A stretch of 54,573 bases of DNA from positions 1-54,573 of IMG/VR virus record IMGVR_UViG_3300033141_001018; one strand, 5' to 3'. This DNA comes from a virus. This document shows, one piece after another, positions 30,208 through 40,142 of this stretch. Both the position numbers and the translations under genes were made by a program. Every line of letters starts with the position of its first letter. The stretch's first letter is position 1. Below the pieces are notes generated by a model. That model did not search any database. It was not told where the DNA came from and saw only the letters and a list, made by a program, of their open reading frames with translations.

Positions 30208-31218
30208 ATGAGTACAACTGCTGGTTATTTCGATGAAACCATTCTTAATGACATTAGAGTACGTGCAGCCCAGATCAAATTTGACGATAGAGTTAAACAA
30301 CAGTATGTAGCCAATTACGATGTAATCAAGGCTGTTCAGGCGGTTCAGACCGCCACTGTTTATAACTCAAAGGCTAAAAGTAAAGTAGTCGATGTTGAGG
30401 TTATCTGGCAAAACGTCTGCGGTCAGACCGTAGAAGACAATGTTACCTGTGTCATTGGTGGTTCTAAAAGCTCTACGAATCTGAAAGAATATGCCCTTAC
30501 TTATGAAAAGGTCGTAAACTTCTCAGAGGACGAAGCTGACTTTGATGATAACGAGTTCGACATCAAGAGTGCTATTGCAAAACAATTCTTGACTGCCGAC
30601 AAGAATATCACAGAGAATTTTGCACAATATTGTGTATCTCAAATTGAAGCCTTCAGAGGCTGGAATGTCGTTACCGCTGGTAAAGGCACTGTTGTAGGTG
30701 CTGACACCTATATTTCTGCTTCCTACTGGAACGCTTCACTTGCTGCCTACTTTTCAAGGGTGGCTATACTAAATCAGTTCACTACACCAAAGATTGTTAG
30801 TGGCAACAACCTATATGAACAAACATGGGTTGCCAAAGCTAATGCCGCCAACGCAGACGGCAAAGGAGATGCTCTTATGTACGGTGGAATGAATATATTT
30901 TTCGACCTGTTCAATATTGACAGTGTTAATGATCCGACCCTGAAAACATATATGCTTTCAATGGGTTCATTGGCGATGGCTTCAAGGGCATTGAATCCGA
31001 TCAACCCTGACAGGACTGACGTTTTCACACGTTGGCAGATGAAGTCTGATTACTTGCCATTTAGTTATGATGTTTATTACACAACTGAATGTACAACTGA
31101 CGACAGAATCCAACATAACTTCAAGATTAAGCTAAATGCTGACCTGTTCAGGAATCCAACTGGTTGTGATGACAACAATACTGGTGTTCTGAGCTTCGTT
31201 TGCGGGACTTCAGATTAA
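30208..31218 (+). CDS. Major capsid protein (probable)
   Basis: 336 residues. Downstream of the scaffold-like gene, compact and non-helical, with motifs (TVYNSKAKSKVVDVEVIWQNVCGQTVEDN; FTTPKIVSGNNLYEQTW; GMNIFFDLFNID) in keeping with Bacteroidota phage capsid proteins. GC is slightly raised and it is followed by a terminator, both expected of a highly expressed gene. HK97-type fold is likely but cannot be proven by eye. Confidence 0.7.
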   Translation: MSTTAGYFDETILNDIRVRAAQIKFDDRVKQQYVANYDVIKAVQAVQTATVYNSKAKSKVVDVEVIWQNVCGQTVEDNVTCVIGGSKSSTNLKEYALTYEKVVNFSEDEADFDDNEFDIKSAIAKQFLTADKNITENFAQYCVSQIEAFRGWNVVTAGKGTVVGADTYISASYWNASLAAYFSRVAILNQFTTPKIVSGNNLYEQTWVAKANAANADGKGDALMYGGMNIFFDLFNIDSVNDPTLKTYMLSMGSLAMASRALNPINPDRTDVFTRWQMKSDYLPFSYDVYYTTECTTDDRIQHNFKIKLNADLFRNPTGCDDNNTGVLSFVCGTSD

Positions 31219-31263
31219 TTGGTATTTACGGTGCAGCATCGTAAGTGCTGTTTTGTTTCATGT

Positions 31264-31290
31264 AAGCCCTGCGAAAGTGGGGCTTTTTAT
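31264..31290 (+). terminator. Rho-independent terminator after capsid gene
   Basis: AAGCCC (31264-31269) pairs with GGGCTT (31280-31285) around a 10-base loop, followed by TTTT. Ends the capsid transcript. Confidence 0.75.
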
Positions 31291-31322
31291 TTATGGTTAT
31301 ACTTATTTTAGGATTAGTGATA

Positions 31323-31330
31323 TATATTTG
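31323..31330 (+). promoter_or_regulatory. Bacteroidota-type -7 promoter element
   Basis: TATATTTG, 16 bases before the ATG at 31347. The -33 TTG is not evident at the 20-base distance, so it is weaker or regulated. It restarts transcription after the terminator. Confidence 0.6.
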
Positions 31331-31346
31331 CTGAAAAATACATATT

Positions 31347-32444
31347 ATGAGTGATTCGGTTTCGTGTTTTGCGGATATTATAGGATTAACCAGAACACCT
31401 TGTAGCGACTATACGGGCTTGTCCGCAGATTATACCACCTCAGATAGCGGGCTTTTCCTTGACGAGATAATTCCTTTGTCTAAGTTTGAGACAATCTTAA
31501 ACTGTAAGGTCGGAGAAAACGTATTTACGTTTATGGAAAAAGCCCGTGATAACGCTATTATTGACTTCCGTATTGATGCCACCACAATTCTTACCGAATA
31601 CAACAAGCTAAAACGCAGACCATTTAAGGGCAGGATTGGGAAGGTCAAGCGTGACGACACTTTGTCTTTGACAGTAGGAAAATACTACGGCTTGGTTTTG
31701 AAGTGTGACGATATTGTGGGGGGTGAGATATTGGTGAGTGACATAGCTACGATGTTTGATACGACAGGCACTATTGACGTATTGGTTTACGACAACCTGA
31801 ATACTTTGCACGGAACATATACTGTTAATACCGTTGCTGATGCGGTGAAAGAAAATACGATTGACACTCTTACCTTACCCATGCACTCTGACTATGTTGA
31901 GAATTTAGAGTATTATTTTATTTTTCTTTACGCAGCGAATACGCCTTATGACAACAAAATTCTCGATGCCTGTGGTTCGCTATGTCCGCCAGCGACAACC
32001 CAAAGCAATAAGCAATTTGGCTTTACCAATTATTTGAAGGCTTCCGGTGTTACCCTGACGGGGGTGGCAGATTTCAGCGACCTGAATCCGGCTTCTGACA
32101 GTAGGTGTTTTGGTTTATCGTTGGGATTAAAGATGCGGTGCAAGGTAGAGGAAATATGGTGTTATGATGAAATGGACTATATCGGTGACACCTTAGATAT
32201 GGCTATGGCGAAAGCTGTCAGATTAAAGGCTGCTTCTAATCTTGTGCGTGATATTGCCCTGAGTGAAAACCTGAATTTTGAAACAATGATTGACGGAGAA
32301 ACTCTTGGCGACATGGACGAAAGGTGGATGGGTGAATACAACGAAATGATAGAATTTATTGTTAAAAATATAGACGTTCAGAAGACCGACTGCTTTGAAT
32401 GTGGTCGTGAAATACTTATGGGGTCTAATACAATGTGGAGTTAA
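31347..32444 (+). CDS. Virion structural protein (connector region)
   Basis: 365 residues, cysteine-containing, mixed fold. Immediately after the capsid gene and followed without a gap by a second structural gene. The end, MDERWMGEYNEMIEFIVKNIDVQKTDCFECG, with two cysteines is distinct. Family is often present in Bacteroidota siphophages without known function. Confidence 0.6.
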   Translation: MSDSVSCFADIIGLTRTPCSDYTGLSADYTTSDSGLFLDEIIPLSKFETILNCKVGENVFTFMEKARDNAIIDFRIDATTILTEYNKLKRRPFKGRIGKVKRDDTLSLTVGKYYGLVLKCDDIVGGEILVSDIATMFDTTGTIDVLVYDNLNTLHGTYTVNTVADAVKENTIDTLTLPMHSDYVENLEYYFIFLYAANTPYDNKILDACGSLCPPATTQSNKQFGFTNYLKASGVTLTGVADFSDLNPASDSRCFGLSLGLKMRCKVEEIWCYDEMDYIGDTLDMAMAKAVRLKAASNLVRDIALSENLNFETMIDGETLGDMDERWMGEYNEMIEFIVKNIDVQKTDCFECGREILMGSNTMWS

Positions 32445-33524
32445 ATGTTATATAAAATAGCGAGAAAATTAACGACAACATATTTAGACGGATTATCTTT
32501 TGCTGACAGGACAGGTGGCTTGGTGCGTGTGATGAGTGATGCGAGGGGGAAGAAGGACACACTGAGGACGTATCCTTGTGAGGTAAACCAGGATAAAGTC
32601 TTAGGCGATAATCAGTATATGCGTAAGCTAATACCCGATTCAGACAAGAAGTCTATTATGTATTGGGAACTTGGGTCTGCACCTGTTGTGGTAGAAGATC
32701 ACAACGCCTATGATATTTACGAGGCTGGGTTGAAGTTGGTCTGTTGGTTTAATTACCAAAAGGTTGACCCCGATATGTATGACCCTGCGTTTTTGATTGC
32801 AGAAATTAAACAGGCGATACCGTTTAAAATTGGCAGCTTTGATTGTCTTACGGTGGTAACCTGTAATTGTACTGGTGAGGACGGTAACAAGGGTGAGATA
32901 TTTTCACCTTATACGTATCACGAACCCGAAAGTCAGTTTTATAAATACCCGTATGATTATTTTGTTTTGAACTTTGATATTAGTTACCGGGTTGTAAGAA
33001 ATTGTTATGAGGAAGGACTTAGTGCGTTGCCTGTTGACCCGATATTAATTACAATGAAAAGTGCCGAAAATAAGTCTATAAGTATTGCTGGTGTTTCTGG
33101 TAGGGAATATCAGATGGAGGTTTACGGTACAGGTGACGTCAGTATATTAGCAAAGGCGTTGTATGAATTTTCCGGTGAAACGCAGACATACGTATTTCAT
33201 AATGCTGTTGTTGCAAATTCGTTTTTTAAAATAGATTATGGCAGGGAATATATAAGAAAGATTGTTGCTACGCGCCAGGCTATTATAAATATTACAATCC
33301 CTAATGATGACAATATTCGATTGGAGCATATTAATTTAAGCGGGAATGATATAAGTATAGAAGCATATCTTATTGCGTTAATATTGCACTTATATAATAC
33401 TGATGTTAATAATGGATTCTTGGATATTAGGGGTGGTACTAACGCAGTAATAACAGATGGTGTTACTTTGGCTTACATAGCTGCTATGGAAGCAAACAGA
33501 AATTGGGTAATAGAACATAACTAA
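32445..33524 (+). CDS. Virion protein with C-terminal leucine-rich-repeat-like part
   Basis: 359 residues. The N-terminal half resembles neck/tail-joining proteins by position. The C-terminal ~95 residues (SFFKIDYGREYIRKIVATRQAI..., RLEHINLSGNDISIEAY) look like bacterial leucine-rich repeats (HINLSGNxIS). This could be a surface-exposed domain added to a neck protein. Not recognised otherwise. Confidence 0.55.
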   Translation: MLYKIARKLTTTYLDGLSFADRTGGLVRVMSDARGKKDTLRTYPCEVNQDKVLGDNQYMRKLIPDSDKKSIMYWELGSAPVVVEDHNAYDIYEAGLKLVCWFNYQKVDPDMYDPAFLIAEIKQAIPFKIGSFDCLTVVTCNCTGEDGNKGEIFSPYTYHEPESQFYKYPYDYFVLNFDISYRVVRNCYEEGLSALPVDPILITMKSAENKSISIAGVSGREYQMEVYGTGDVSILAKALYEFSGETQTYVFHNAVVANSFFKIDYGREYIRKIVATRQAIINITIPNDDNIRLEHINLSGNDISIEAYLIALILHLYNTDVNNGFLDIRGGTNAVITDGVTLAYIAAMEANRNWVIEHN

Positions 33525-33991
33525 TGTACACACAACACGGACAAACACAGAGGAGTAACTTGCTAAAGATAGCTAATTTTGGCGAGGTATTAATGCCGTT
33601 ATTAAGACCGATTATGGATAAGATACCGGCAACGGTCGTCAGTCGTACATTGTCGTCAGGTTCGGGTGCTAAGAAGAAATATTCTACGCCTTATAGTAAA
33701 AGCTGGGCGAGAAAAAGACAGGCAGCGGGAAGGCAGTTGGGGTTGAAAGACTTTTTCTTTAGTGGTGAGATGTGGAAATCTTATAAGGTGACAAATGAGG
33801 AATCAACGGGAACGAAGATTACTTATACGCTTTCTTCTGATGGTGGGATGGCAAGTAACGGTAGTCATCTTGTGGATGTACATAGCGACAAGGAAAGTCA
33901 AAATATTTTAGATATTACTGACGATGAATGGAAAAAGGTCGAGGATGAAATGTTTGCAATGGTTGAAAAAGCATTTAGCAGATACTTATGA
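33524..33991 (+). CDS. Head-tail completion protein (gp10-like, probable)
   Basis: 155 residues. Basic middle (SYSKSWARKRQAAGRQLG-like), then SYKVTNEESTGTKITYTLSS and HSDKESQNILDITDDEWKKVEDEM. This outline matches phage virion morphogenesis / HK97 gp10-type tail completion proteins. Overlaps neighbours by 1 and 4 bases. Confidence 0.6.
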   Translation: MYTQHGQTQRSNLLKIANFGEVLMPLLRPIMDKIPATVVSRTLSSGSGAKKKYSTPYSKSWARKRQAAGRQLGLKDFFFSGEMWKSYKVTNEESTGTKITYTLSSDGGMASNGSHLVDVHSDKESQNILDITDDEWKKVEDEMFAMVEKAFSRYL

Positions 33992-34263
33992 TTTGGGACA
34001 GTATTTTATTAGCGATAGCAGGGTGGGTATTTGTGATGATACTAACGAAGGAAGGAATGATATTTGGATGGTGGGGTAAGCTGATTCTTCGCTTTCCAGA
34101 ATGGTTGAGTGAGCCTTTGGGCGGGTGTGAATATTGCATAGCGGGGCAGATGGCTTTATGGTGGTACTTATGGAAATATGGGTTTAACATTGAGATAATA
34201 TTATTTATAAGTTTAACAATTTTTATAGTTGAAATAATTAACGTATGGAAACAAAACAATTAG
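33988..34263 (+). CDS. Small membrane protein, DUF1360-like
   Basis: 91 residues with two or three hydrophobic segments (ILLAIAGWVFVMIL; IILFISLTIFIVEII) and GGCEYCIAGQMALWW, similar to the cysteine-aromatic motif of DUF1360-type membrane proteins. Why it lies among tail genes is not clear. Confidence 0.65.
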   Translation: MIWDSILLAIAGWVFVMILTKEGMIFGWWGKLILRFPEWLSEPLGGCEYCIAGQMALWWYLWKYGFNIEIILFISLTIFIVEIINVWKQNN

Positions 34264-34772
34264 AAACAAAAAGAATTGACTTCGAGAAAAAGGAGTTTGT
34301 GGCTAACGGTGTCACATATTCTTTCAAGGCAGAAACGATGTCTATTGAGCGGTTCATTGAGTTTGAACGCTTACAGGCTCATGTAGGGTTTGGCAAGGAT
34401 TTTAAGAACATCTACGACAAGCTAAAGACGGCCTATGGCAATATGAATAAAAGCAAGGTGGCTGATGCTGCTGTGATTATTCATAACCTGCTCAATGGAA
34501 TAGCTGAACATTTGGATAAGCGAGATCATCCAATATTGCAGTTGTGTGCGTTGTTCATTAACACTAAGGACGAGGACAAAACTGTTTTTGACGAGGGCGT
34601 AACACAAGAAAAAATTGACAACTGGAAAAAGGAGGGTTATGCCATAGAGGATTTTTTTCAGTTGGCTTTCAATTTCGTAGAAGGCTTTATTCCCGCTTAC
34701 AACGAGACTATCCAAGATATTTCTCAAAAGGCGGAGAAAGCAGTGAACAATACTACAAAAAAGTCGTCATAG
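34245..34772 (+). CDS. Tail assembly chaperone (G-like, frame 0 product)
   Basis: 175 residues, soluble, acidic and helical, directly upstream of the tape measure gene. Such genes make a short and a frameshifted longer chaperone that coats the tape measure during tail assembly (lambda G/GT type). The slip site A AAA AAG is at 34757-34763, 7 bases before the stop. The class is inferred from order and frameshift, not from sequence similarity. Confidence 0.8.
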   Translation: METKQLETKRIDFEKKEFVANGVTYSFKAETMSIERFIEFERLQAHVGFGKDFKNIYDKLKTAYGNMNKSKVADAAVIIHNLLNGIAEHLDKRDHPILQLCALFINTKDEDKTVFDEGVTQEKIDNWKKEGYAIEDFFQLAFNFVEGFIPAYNETIQDISQKAEKAVNNTTKKSS

Positions 34773-34921
34773 ACATTGATAATTTGTGGAATGGGCTATT
34801 GTTGAGGGCGGCTAAGAGCAGCCCGATAACATACACGGAATTGAAAGCATTACGGGTAGATGATTTTTTTAAACTTTTAATAACAAATGCTGCGCAACAA
34901 AAAGAAGATAAAGCAAAATGA
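34757..34921 (+). CDS. -1 frameshift extension of the tail chaperone (GT-like)
   Basis: The -1 frame is open for 54 codons with no start codon and ends with a TGA overlapping the tape measure ATG at 34918. Translation after the slip gives VVIDIDNLWNGLLLRAAK...ALRVDDFFKLL..., a credible acidic/helical end. The slip heptamer A AAA AAG (34757-34763) is in the right phase. Expected fusion: 173 codons plus 52, about 225 residues. GGGCT at 34793 could pair with AGCCC at 34820 as a stimulator. Confidence 0.8.
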   Translation, partial: KKVVIDIDNLWNGLLLRAAKSSPITYTELKALRVDDFFKLLITNAAQQKEDKAK

Positions 34922-37900
34922 GTGAAAGGACTTTAAAGATAAATCTTGAGATAGCGCAGATGCAGACTGCGATTAAAGACCTTGTTTCGTCTGTTGATCG
35001 TCTTAATGCATCTATTGATAAGATGGGTCAAAGGACTACGAGATCAATGACGAGTGCTGCTACGAAAACAAAGAAAGTTCGTACTGAGGCTGATAATCTC
35101 CGTCAAACACTGAAAGGGCTGGAACGAGATGCTGTTGACTTTAAAAAGAAGATGGATGCAGCAACAGACCGCAAAAAGGTAAATTTGTTCAAAAAAGAGT
35201 TAAAAGAAACAAAAATAGCGATACGTCAGACGAAGACTGAATTGGCGAAGATGGGTACAACTGGTGCTGCTGCTATGAGTAAGGTTAATAAACAGGTTTC
35301 ACTTGGTCGTCAGCTTTTTTTAAGGTTACGTTCTGTTATGCTTACCGTTTTTGGTGCTTATGCAATTATTCAGGGCATAAGAAATACAATAAATGCAGTT
35401 AAGGACTTTGAGCTTGCTATGGCGAAGGTTGCCGCTATTACTGGTGCTACTGGTAAGGAATTAGAAAAGTTGTCAAATACGGCAAAGGCGTTATCATTTG
35501 AAAGTATATTCGATCCGGCAGAGATAGCATCTGTTCAGGTTCAGTTGGGTAAATTCGGATTTACTATAAACGAGATAAATAGTGCATTGAGTGGTGTTGT
35601 AAAATTGGCTACCGCTACTGGCGAAGAACTTGGTAGTTCTGCTTTGCTTATAGCATCATCATTGAGGGCGTTGGGTCTTGAGGCATCTGAAACAACAAGG
35701 CTTGTAGATGTTTTGGGTAAGTCATTTACATCATCTGCTTTGGATATTAATAAATTCAGAGAGAGTGCTAAATATATATTACCACTTGCAAGGCAGATGA
35801 ATTGGTCATTAGAGGAGGTTACTGCAACTCTTGGAAAATTAGCTGATAGCGGAATAAGTGGGTCACTTGCCGGAACAGGTATGAGGCAAATGTTTATACA
35901 GTTAATGGATGCAACGTCAGATATGTCCCAAATGCTTGGTGCTGGAATAAGGACGTTTGATGAATTTTATAATGCGTTAGAAGATGCGAAGAATGAAGGT
36001 ATAGCGTTTGATAATATTTTAGCAACAATACCAATCAGGGCAAGGACTTTGTTTACTGTTATATGGAACAACATAGATGCTATACGGGAATATAAAAAGG
36101 TTCTTAATGATGCGAGTGGTTCTATTGATGAGATGGCTAATATACAAATGGAAACATTGGCATATCAGATTGAGCGTACCAATGCTTCGTGGAAAGCCCT
36201 TGTTGTTTCAATACAGGAGGGCGGTGGGTATATGCAAACAGTGTTTGAGGGTTTAGCAAATACGTTAAAAGGGATAGCGATGGCAATAAATCCAGCGGCT
36301 ATGGGTGCAATCGAAGCATCGGAGGCATTTGAGAAATTTAAGGCATCGCTTCGGGTTACTGGTGATGAGTTCAATGTTAATAGGATAACATACCGAATTG
36401 ATCTTATGGCTGACGCAATAGCGAAAGCCGAAGGAAGACTTAACGATTTAAACGGTCAGTATGATTTTCTGCTGTTGAAATACACAAAATTTACACCAGT
36501 CGGTGCAATAGCGTGGTTAAAATTAACTGCCGACATAGGAGAAGCAACTGCAAATGTTGTAAAATTGAAAGAAGAACAAAAACTTCTTATGGAGTATAAG
36601 GGTGAGGCTGAGATATTTAATTTTCTTGAGGGCTACAAAAAAAGGGTTACTGATATTTATGAAGCGTTAGAAGGACAAGACAAACAAAAGGCGTTTGATG
36701 AGTTTAAGGCAGAATACAAGCGTGTGCAGGATGAGATTTCAAAGTTAGCTACTGAGGCTTATTTAAGGAATGATGAAGTTCGGATGGCGTTTCTTGTTAA
36801 TTCTTATGAGGAATATGAGAAGTGGGGTGAGAAAGAACTTGCAATCAGGTCTGGACATTTGGCAACATATCTTGGATTGTTGATGGAGGTTCACGAAAAC
36901 ATGATTAAAAACAAAAGGAAGCTATATTCATTACAGCAAAAACTTGAATTGGAAAGGAATGAAAATGCAATACAGTCTGAACTTGAAAGAGAACTTGAGA
37001 TTTTAAGGATAAACATAAAATACGCAAGGTTGAATTATAAGTTAGACCTTGAAAGCGGGAATCTAACTACAAAACAAGCAAAGGTTGTTAATGATTTATT
37101 GCTTGAACTTGAGGAAAAACATCAACGTGAGAAATTAGAACTGATAACCAAATATGATGATAAGTATTTAAATGGATTAAAGGCGAAATTTGACAAATTA
37201 GTACAGCTTGAAAAATTAAGACACGACACAGAAATACAATTATTAAAGAATGCTGGTGCTACAAAAGAGGAGTTAAGGAGAAAGCAGATTGAGTTTGATA
37301 TAAGGCAACAAGAAAAACTTATAACATTTCTTGAGCGTTCCGGTGCTGCTGCGATAGAATTACAAATTGCAAGGGAGGAATTGGCAAAACTAAATGCGAT
37401 GCTCGCAGACCCGTCAACCGCCAATGATGTGGAAAGAAATATAAACAAGGAAATTAACGCTTACAAACGCCTTGCCTCTGAAGTTATTCGTTCACTCGAA
37501 ACCATTGTTGATGCACAGGTGGACACAACAGAAAGAATTGTTAGTGATTTGAATACTCGTATAGCGGAAGTTCAAAGGGAATTAGAGATAGAGAACGACC
37601 TTTATATGGAAGGTTATGCTAACAATGTAACACTAAAGAAAAAGGAATATGAGGAATTGCAACAAATGCGTCTTGTTGCAATGAAAGACCGTGAGGCTGC
37701 ATTAAAGAAACAACGTGCATTAGAAGCTGCTTCACAGGCTATTAACCTTGCGTCTGCGGTTGCGAGTTTAATGAAAATATATGCACCTGTTCCGTGGGTC
37801 GGATTTGCTTTGGCTGCTGCCGCTGTTGCTGCATTTCTTGGGTTGTTTTCTGCATCTAAAAAGAAAGCAGAGGGTATGACGTCTTACGGTAGTGGTGGAG

Positions 37901-38217
37901 AGGTGGACGGTAAGTCACACTCACAGGGGGGAACTATAATCGAGGCCGAACGTGGCGAGTTTGTAGTTAAAAAGAGTATGTATGTCAAACATCCTGAACT
38001 TGTAAGGGCGATAAATGAAGACAATCTTCCAATAATAAATCAAAACGTATTAAACTCAGCGTCTTTTGAAAGAGGGGATAAGACAATTATTGATACTGCA
38101 ATTTGGAATAAGATTTATGACTTACTTGAATCGGATTCAAATAAACAAACTGTTTCTGTTCATAACGGTAAGCAGATAGTTAAAAATGGTATTAAAACAA
38201 GAATAACGAATGTATAA
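34918..38217 (+). CDS. Tail tape measure protein
   Basis: 1,099 residues. A helical N-terminus (first 130 residues), a core of about 165-330 (AMAKVAAITGATGKELEKLSNTAK, VDVLGKSFTSSALDINKF) matching the TP901-type PhageMin_Tail domain, a hydrophobic segment near 135-158, long coiled coils (about 600-920), another hydrophobic stretch near 945-985, and a C-terminus with SGGEVDGKSHSQGGTII and RGEFVVKKSMYVK. Tape measure length sets tail length, so a long tail is implied. This is the firmest tail gene. Confidence 0.93.
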   Translation: MSERTLKINLEIAQMQTAIKDLVSSVDRLNASIDKMGQRTTRSMTSAATKTKKVRTEADNLRQTLKGLERDAVDFKKKMDAATDRKKVNLFKKELKETKIAIRQTKTELAKMGTTGAAAMSKVNKQVSLGRQLFLRLRSVMLTVFGAYAIIQGIRNTINAVKDFELAMAKVAAITGATGKELEKLSNTAKALSFESIFDPAEIASVQVQLGKFGFTINEINSALSGVVKLATATGEELGSSALLIASSLRALGLEASETTRLVDVLGKSFTSSALDINKFRESAKYILPLARQMNWSLEEVTATLGKLADSGISGSLAGTGMRQMFIQLMDATSDMSQMLGAGIRTFDEFYNALEDAKNEGIAFDNILATIPIRARTLFTVIWNNIDAIREYKKVLNDASGSIDEMANIQMETLAYQIERTNASWKALVVSIQEGGGYMQTVFEGLANTLKGIAMAINPAAMGAIEASEAFEKFKASLRVTGDEFNVNRITYRIDLMADAIAKAEGRLNDLNGQYDFLLLKYTKFTPVGAIAWLKLTADIGEATANVVKLKEEQKLLMEYKGEAEIFNFLEGYKKRVTDIYEALEGQDKQKAFDEFKAEYKRVQDEISKLATEAYLRNDEVRMAFLVNSYEEYEKWGEKELAIRSGHLATYLGLLMEVHENMIKNKRKLYSLQQKLELERNENAIQSELERELEILRINIKYARLNYKLDLESGNLTTKQAKVVNDLLLELEEKHQREKLELITKYDDKYLNGLKAKFDKLVQLEKLRHDTEIQLLKNAGATKEELRRKQIEFDIRQQEKLITFLERSGAAAIELQIAREELAKLNAMLADPSTANDVERNINKEINAYKRLASEVIRSLETIVDAQVDTTERIVSDLNTRIAEVQRELEIENDLYMEGYANNVTLKKKEYEELQQMRLVAMKDREAALKKQRALEAASQAINLASAVASLMKIYAPVPWVGFALAAAAVAAFLGLFSASKKKAEGMTSYGSGGEVDGKSHSQGGTIIEAERGEFVVKKSMYVKHPELVRAINEDNLPIINQNVLNSASFERGDKTIIDTAIWNKIYDLLESDSNKQTVSVHNGKQIVKNGIKTRITNV

Positions 38218-40093
38218 ATTCGAGATACATAGGAATCCGAACACGCCACGAACGGATTCATATACTGATACCGTTAGGTATGATTCTGATGATTATGTTT
38301 TTGAAAGAATGATTACCCCTGTATGGAATAATCTTTCTTTTAAATGGGGAAAGGATGACGGCAGGGCTTTCTTTAGAAAAAAACTTGATGGTGATTTTTC
38401 TCTTATTGCAGATGATTATGATTGGGTTAATGAAATAAGACTTGGTTCTGATAGTGGGAAGTACAGAATACTAATAATAAAAGAGAAACAAAACGGTGTT
38501 TGGATAGAAGTATGGCGTGGGTTTTTTAGTATTATTGTCGGTAAATGGAATCTTGATAATTGTTCTGTAAGGTTTTCTGATTTGATTGTGTGGGATGAAT
38601 ACACCATCTTGCTTGAGAACATGGAGAAGGAGAAGAATCTACTTGATGTTCAGGCTGCATTTTTCTCTTTACACTATTATGAAAACGAATATAAATACGA
38701 TACGTACACAACAAGTGGCACTGAAACTATTGAAACTGACGGATGTCATGGTGAAAATAATGGATTTAGAAGTCCCACAATCGCAGAGGCTTTCATAGAT
38801 GATAATTACGTATTGGTTGAGAAGGGTGTTGTTTTTTATGGTGTGAGTGGTGGGTTTGACCCGGAAGACCCAAGTCAATGGGATGATAGTTATATTTTCA
38901 ATTATACGTATGAATATAGAAGGGATTATGTTATTCAGGTAAATAATCCCGGCGGGTGGACGGACTTGGGTGTTTATCCCCCTGATAGCGGTAATCCAGA
39001 ACATAAATACGTAAGAAATTATAGGGGAATTACTGATGTTTCGTATTCTGCTACGGCGTATAACCCGTTTTCGTATTATTGGATGGATAGTCTTGGTGCA
39101 ATATTTACTTGTGATTCATATAGAAACAGGGATTATTTTCTCATAACAAGCGCAGAGGATTTAACCAGTAGCACGAACAGGGCAAGACAATTTAGGGATG
39201 TTGTTTGGTTTATGTTAGATGAGTATGGTATATCACCAGATTTTAGCTTTAAAAGCTCATTCTTTAACAATTTAACAAATCCAATAACAGGGGAATTGAA
39301 CGAGCTTCGATTTCTTCATATATTTCAGATAACAGACCTAACGGATACAAGCAACCCCGCAACAAAAGCGCTTTATTCTTTTAATGATATTGAAAAGTGG
39401 ATAAAGTTATTAAACTGTTATTGGTACATCAATTCCGATGGCGAATTTCAAATAGAGCATTTAAAATATTTTAATAATGGGTTATCGTATGGCGATCAAA
39501 CATACGATATAGAAATTCCAAAGTCGGATAAAATAATAAAGAAATTTTCGTATAAAAATAAATCACTTCCGAGAATTGAGAGTTTTATTGTAAACAATGT
39601 TGGTATAGATGATTTTTGGGGTGTCCCAATGGTGTATGCGTCTTCTCTTGCTAATTGGGGCGATGACAATATTATTGATTACGATTTTGATATATTTACA
39701 GATATGGCGTATGTTTTAGAACACCAAGATTCGGTTGGGAAGGATGGATTCGTGCTTGTTGCAGTAGAACTTACTGATAATGGGTTTTATATTATATCAG
39801 ATATTGGGGAAATTACAGGCATGGTTATTTTGAATGAACCGCTTTCTGCGTCTGGCGTACAAGAGAATTACTGGAAATATGGCAGACCCCTCGATGTTGG
39901 ATTTATGAATAATAAAAGCACTGTATTTGATTCAGTGGAAGGTAATTTTATACAGGATGAAATTATTACTAATTATTGTGATGAACTTGACCCGTACAAA
40001 TTAGTAAAAACAGAATACGGTGAGGGGAGAATTGAAACCGCAAGTTTAACATTAAAAGACAAACAGCTTACGCTTTCCTTATCTTATCAATAA
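38210..40093 (+). CDS. Tail protein (distal tail or baseplate-like)
   Basis: 627 residues, directly after the tape measure and overlapping it by 8 bases. Beta-rich with aromatic repeats (YNYTYEYRRDYVIQ-type). The place matches the distal tail or tail-associated protein of long-tailed phages. No enzymatic domain is visible. Confidence 0.65.
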   Translation: MYKFEIHRNPNTPRTDSYTDTVRYDSDDYVFERMITPVWNNLSFKWGKDDGRAFFRKKLDGDFSLIADDYDWVNEIRLGSDSGKYRILIIKEKQNGVWIEVWRGFFSIIVGKWNLDNCSVRFSDLIVWDEYTILLENMEKEKNLLDVQAAFFSLHYYENEYKYDTYTTSGTETIETDGCHGENNGFRSPTIAEAFIDDNYVLVEKGVVFYGVSGGFDPEDPSQWDDSYIFNYTYEYRRDYVIQVNNPGGWTDLGVYPPDSGNPEHKYVRNYRGITDVSYSATAYNPFSYYWMDSLGAIFTCDSYRNRDYFLITSAEDLTSSTNRARQFRDVVWFMLDEYGISPDFSFKSSFFNNLTNPITGELNELRFLHIFQITDLTDTSNPATKALYSFNDIEKWIKLLNCYWYINSDGEFQIEHLKYFNNGLSYGDQTYDIEIPKSDKIIKKFSYKNKSLPRIESFIVNNVGIDDFWGVPMVYASSLANWGDDNIIDYDFDIFTDMAYVLEHQDSVGKDGFVLVAVELTDNGFYIISDIGEITGMVILNEPLSASGVQENYWKYGRPLDVGFMNNKSTVFDSVEGNFIQDEIITNYCDELDPYKLVKTEYGEGRIETASLTLKDKQLTLSLSYQ

Positions 40094-40106
40094 TTATTTA
40101 TTGTTA

Positions 40107-40137
40107 TTGTATTGGCGTAGTAATTAATATATTTTTG
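40107..40137 (+). promoter_or_regulatory. Bacteroidota-type promoter, near-leaderless
   Basis: TTG at 40107-40109, 20 bases, TATTTTTG at 40130-40137, with the ATG only 5 bases later at 40143. Transcripts would have almost no leader. Confidence 0.65.
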
Positions 40138-40142
40138 CATTT

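Noticed and set aside
37122-37448. Minus-strand frames within the tape measure gene
   Set aside because: Low-complexity serine/asparagine/phenylalanine sequence opposite a coiled coil. No start signal.
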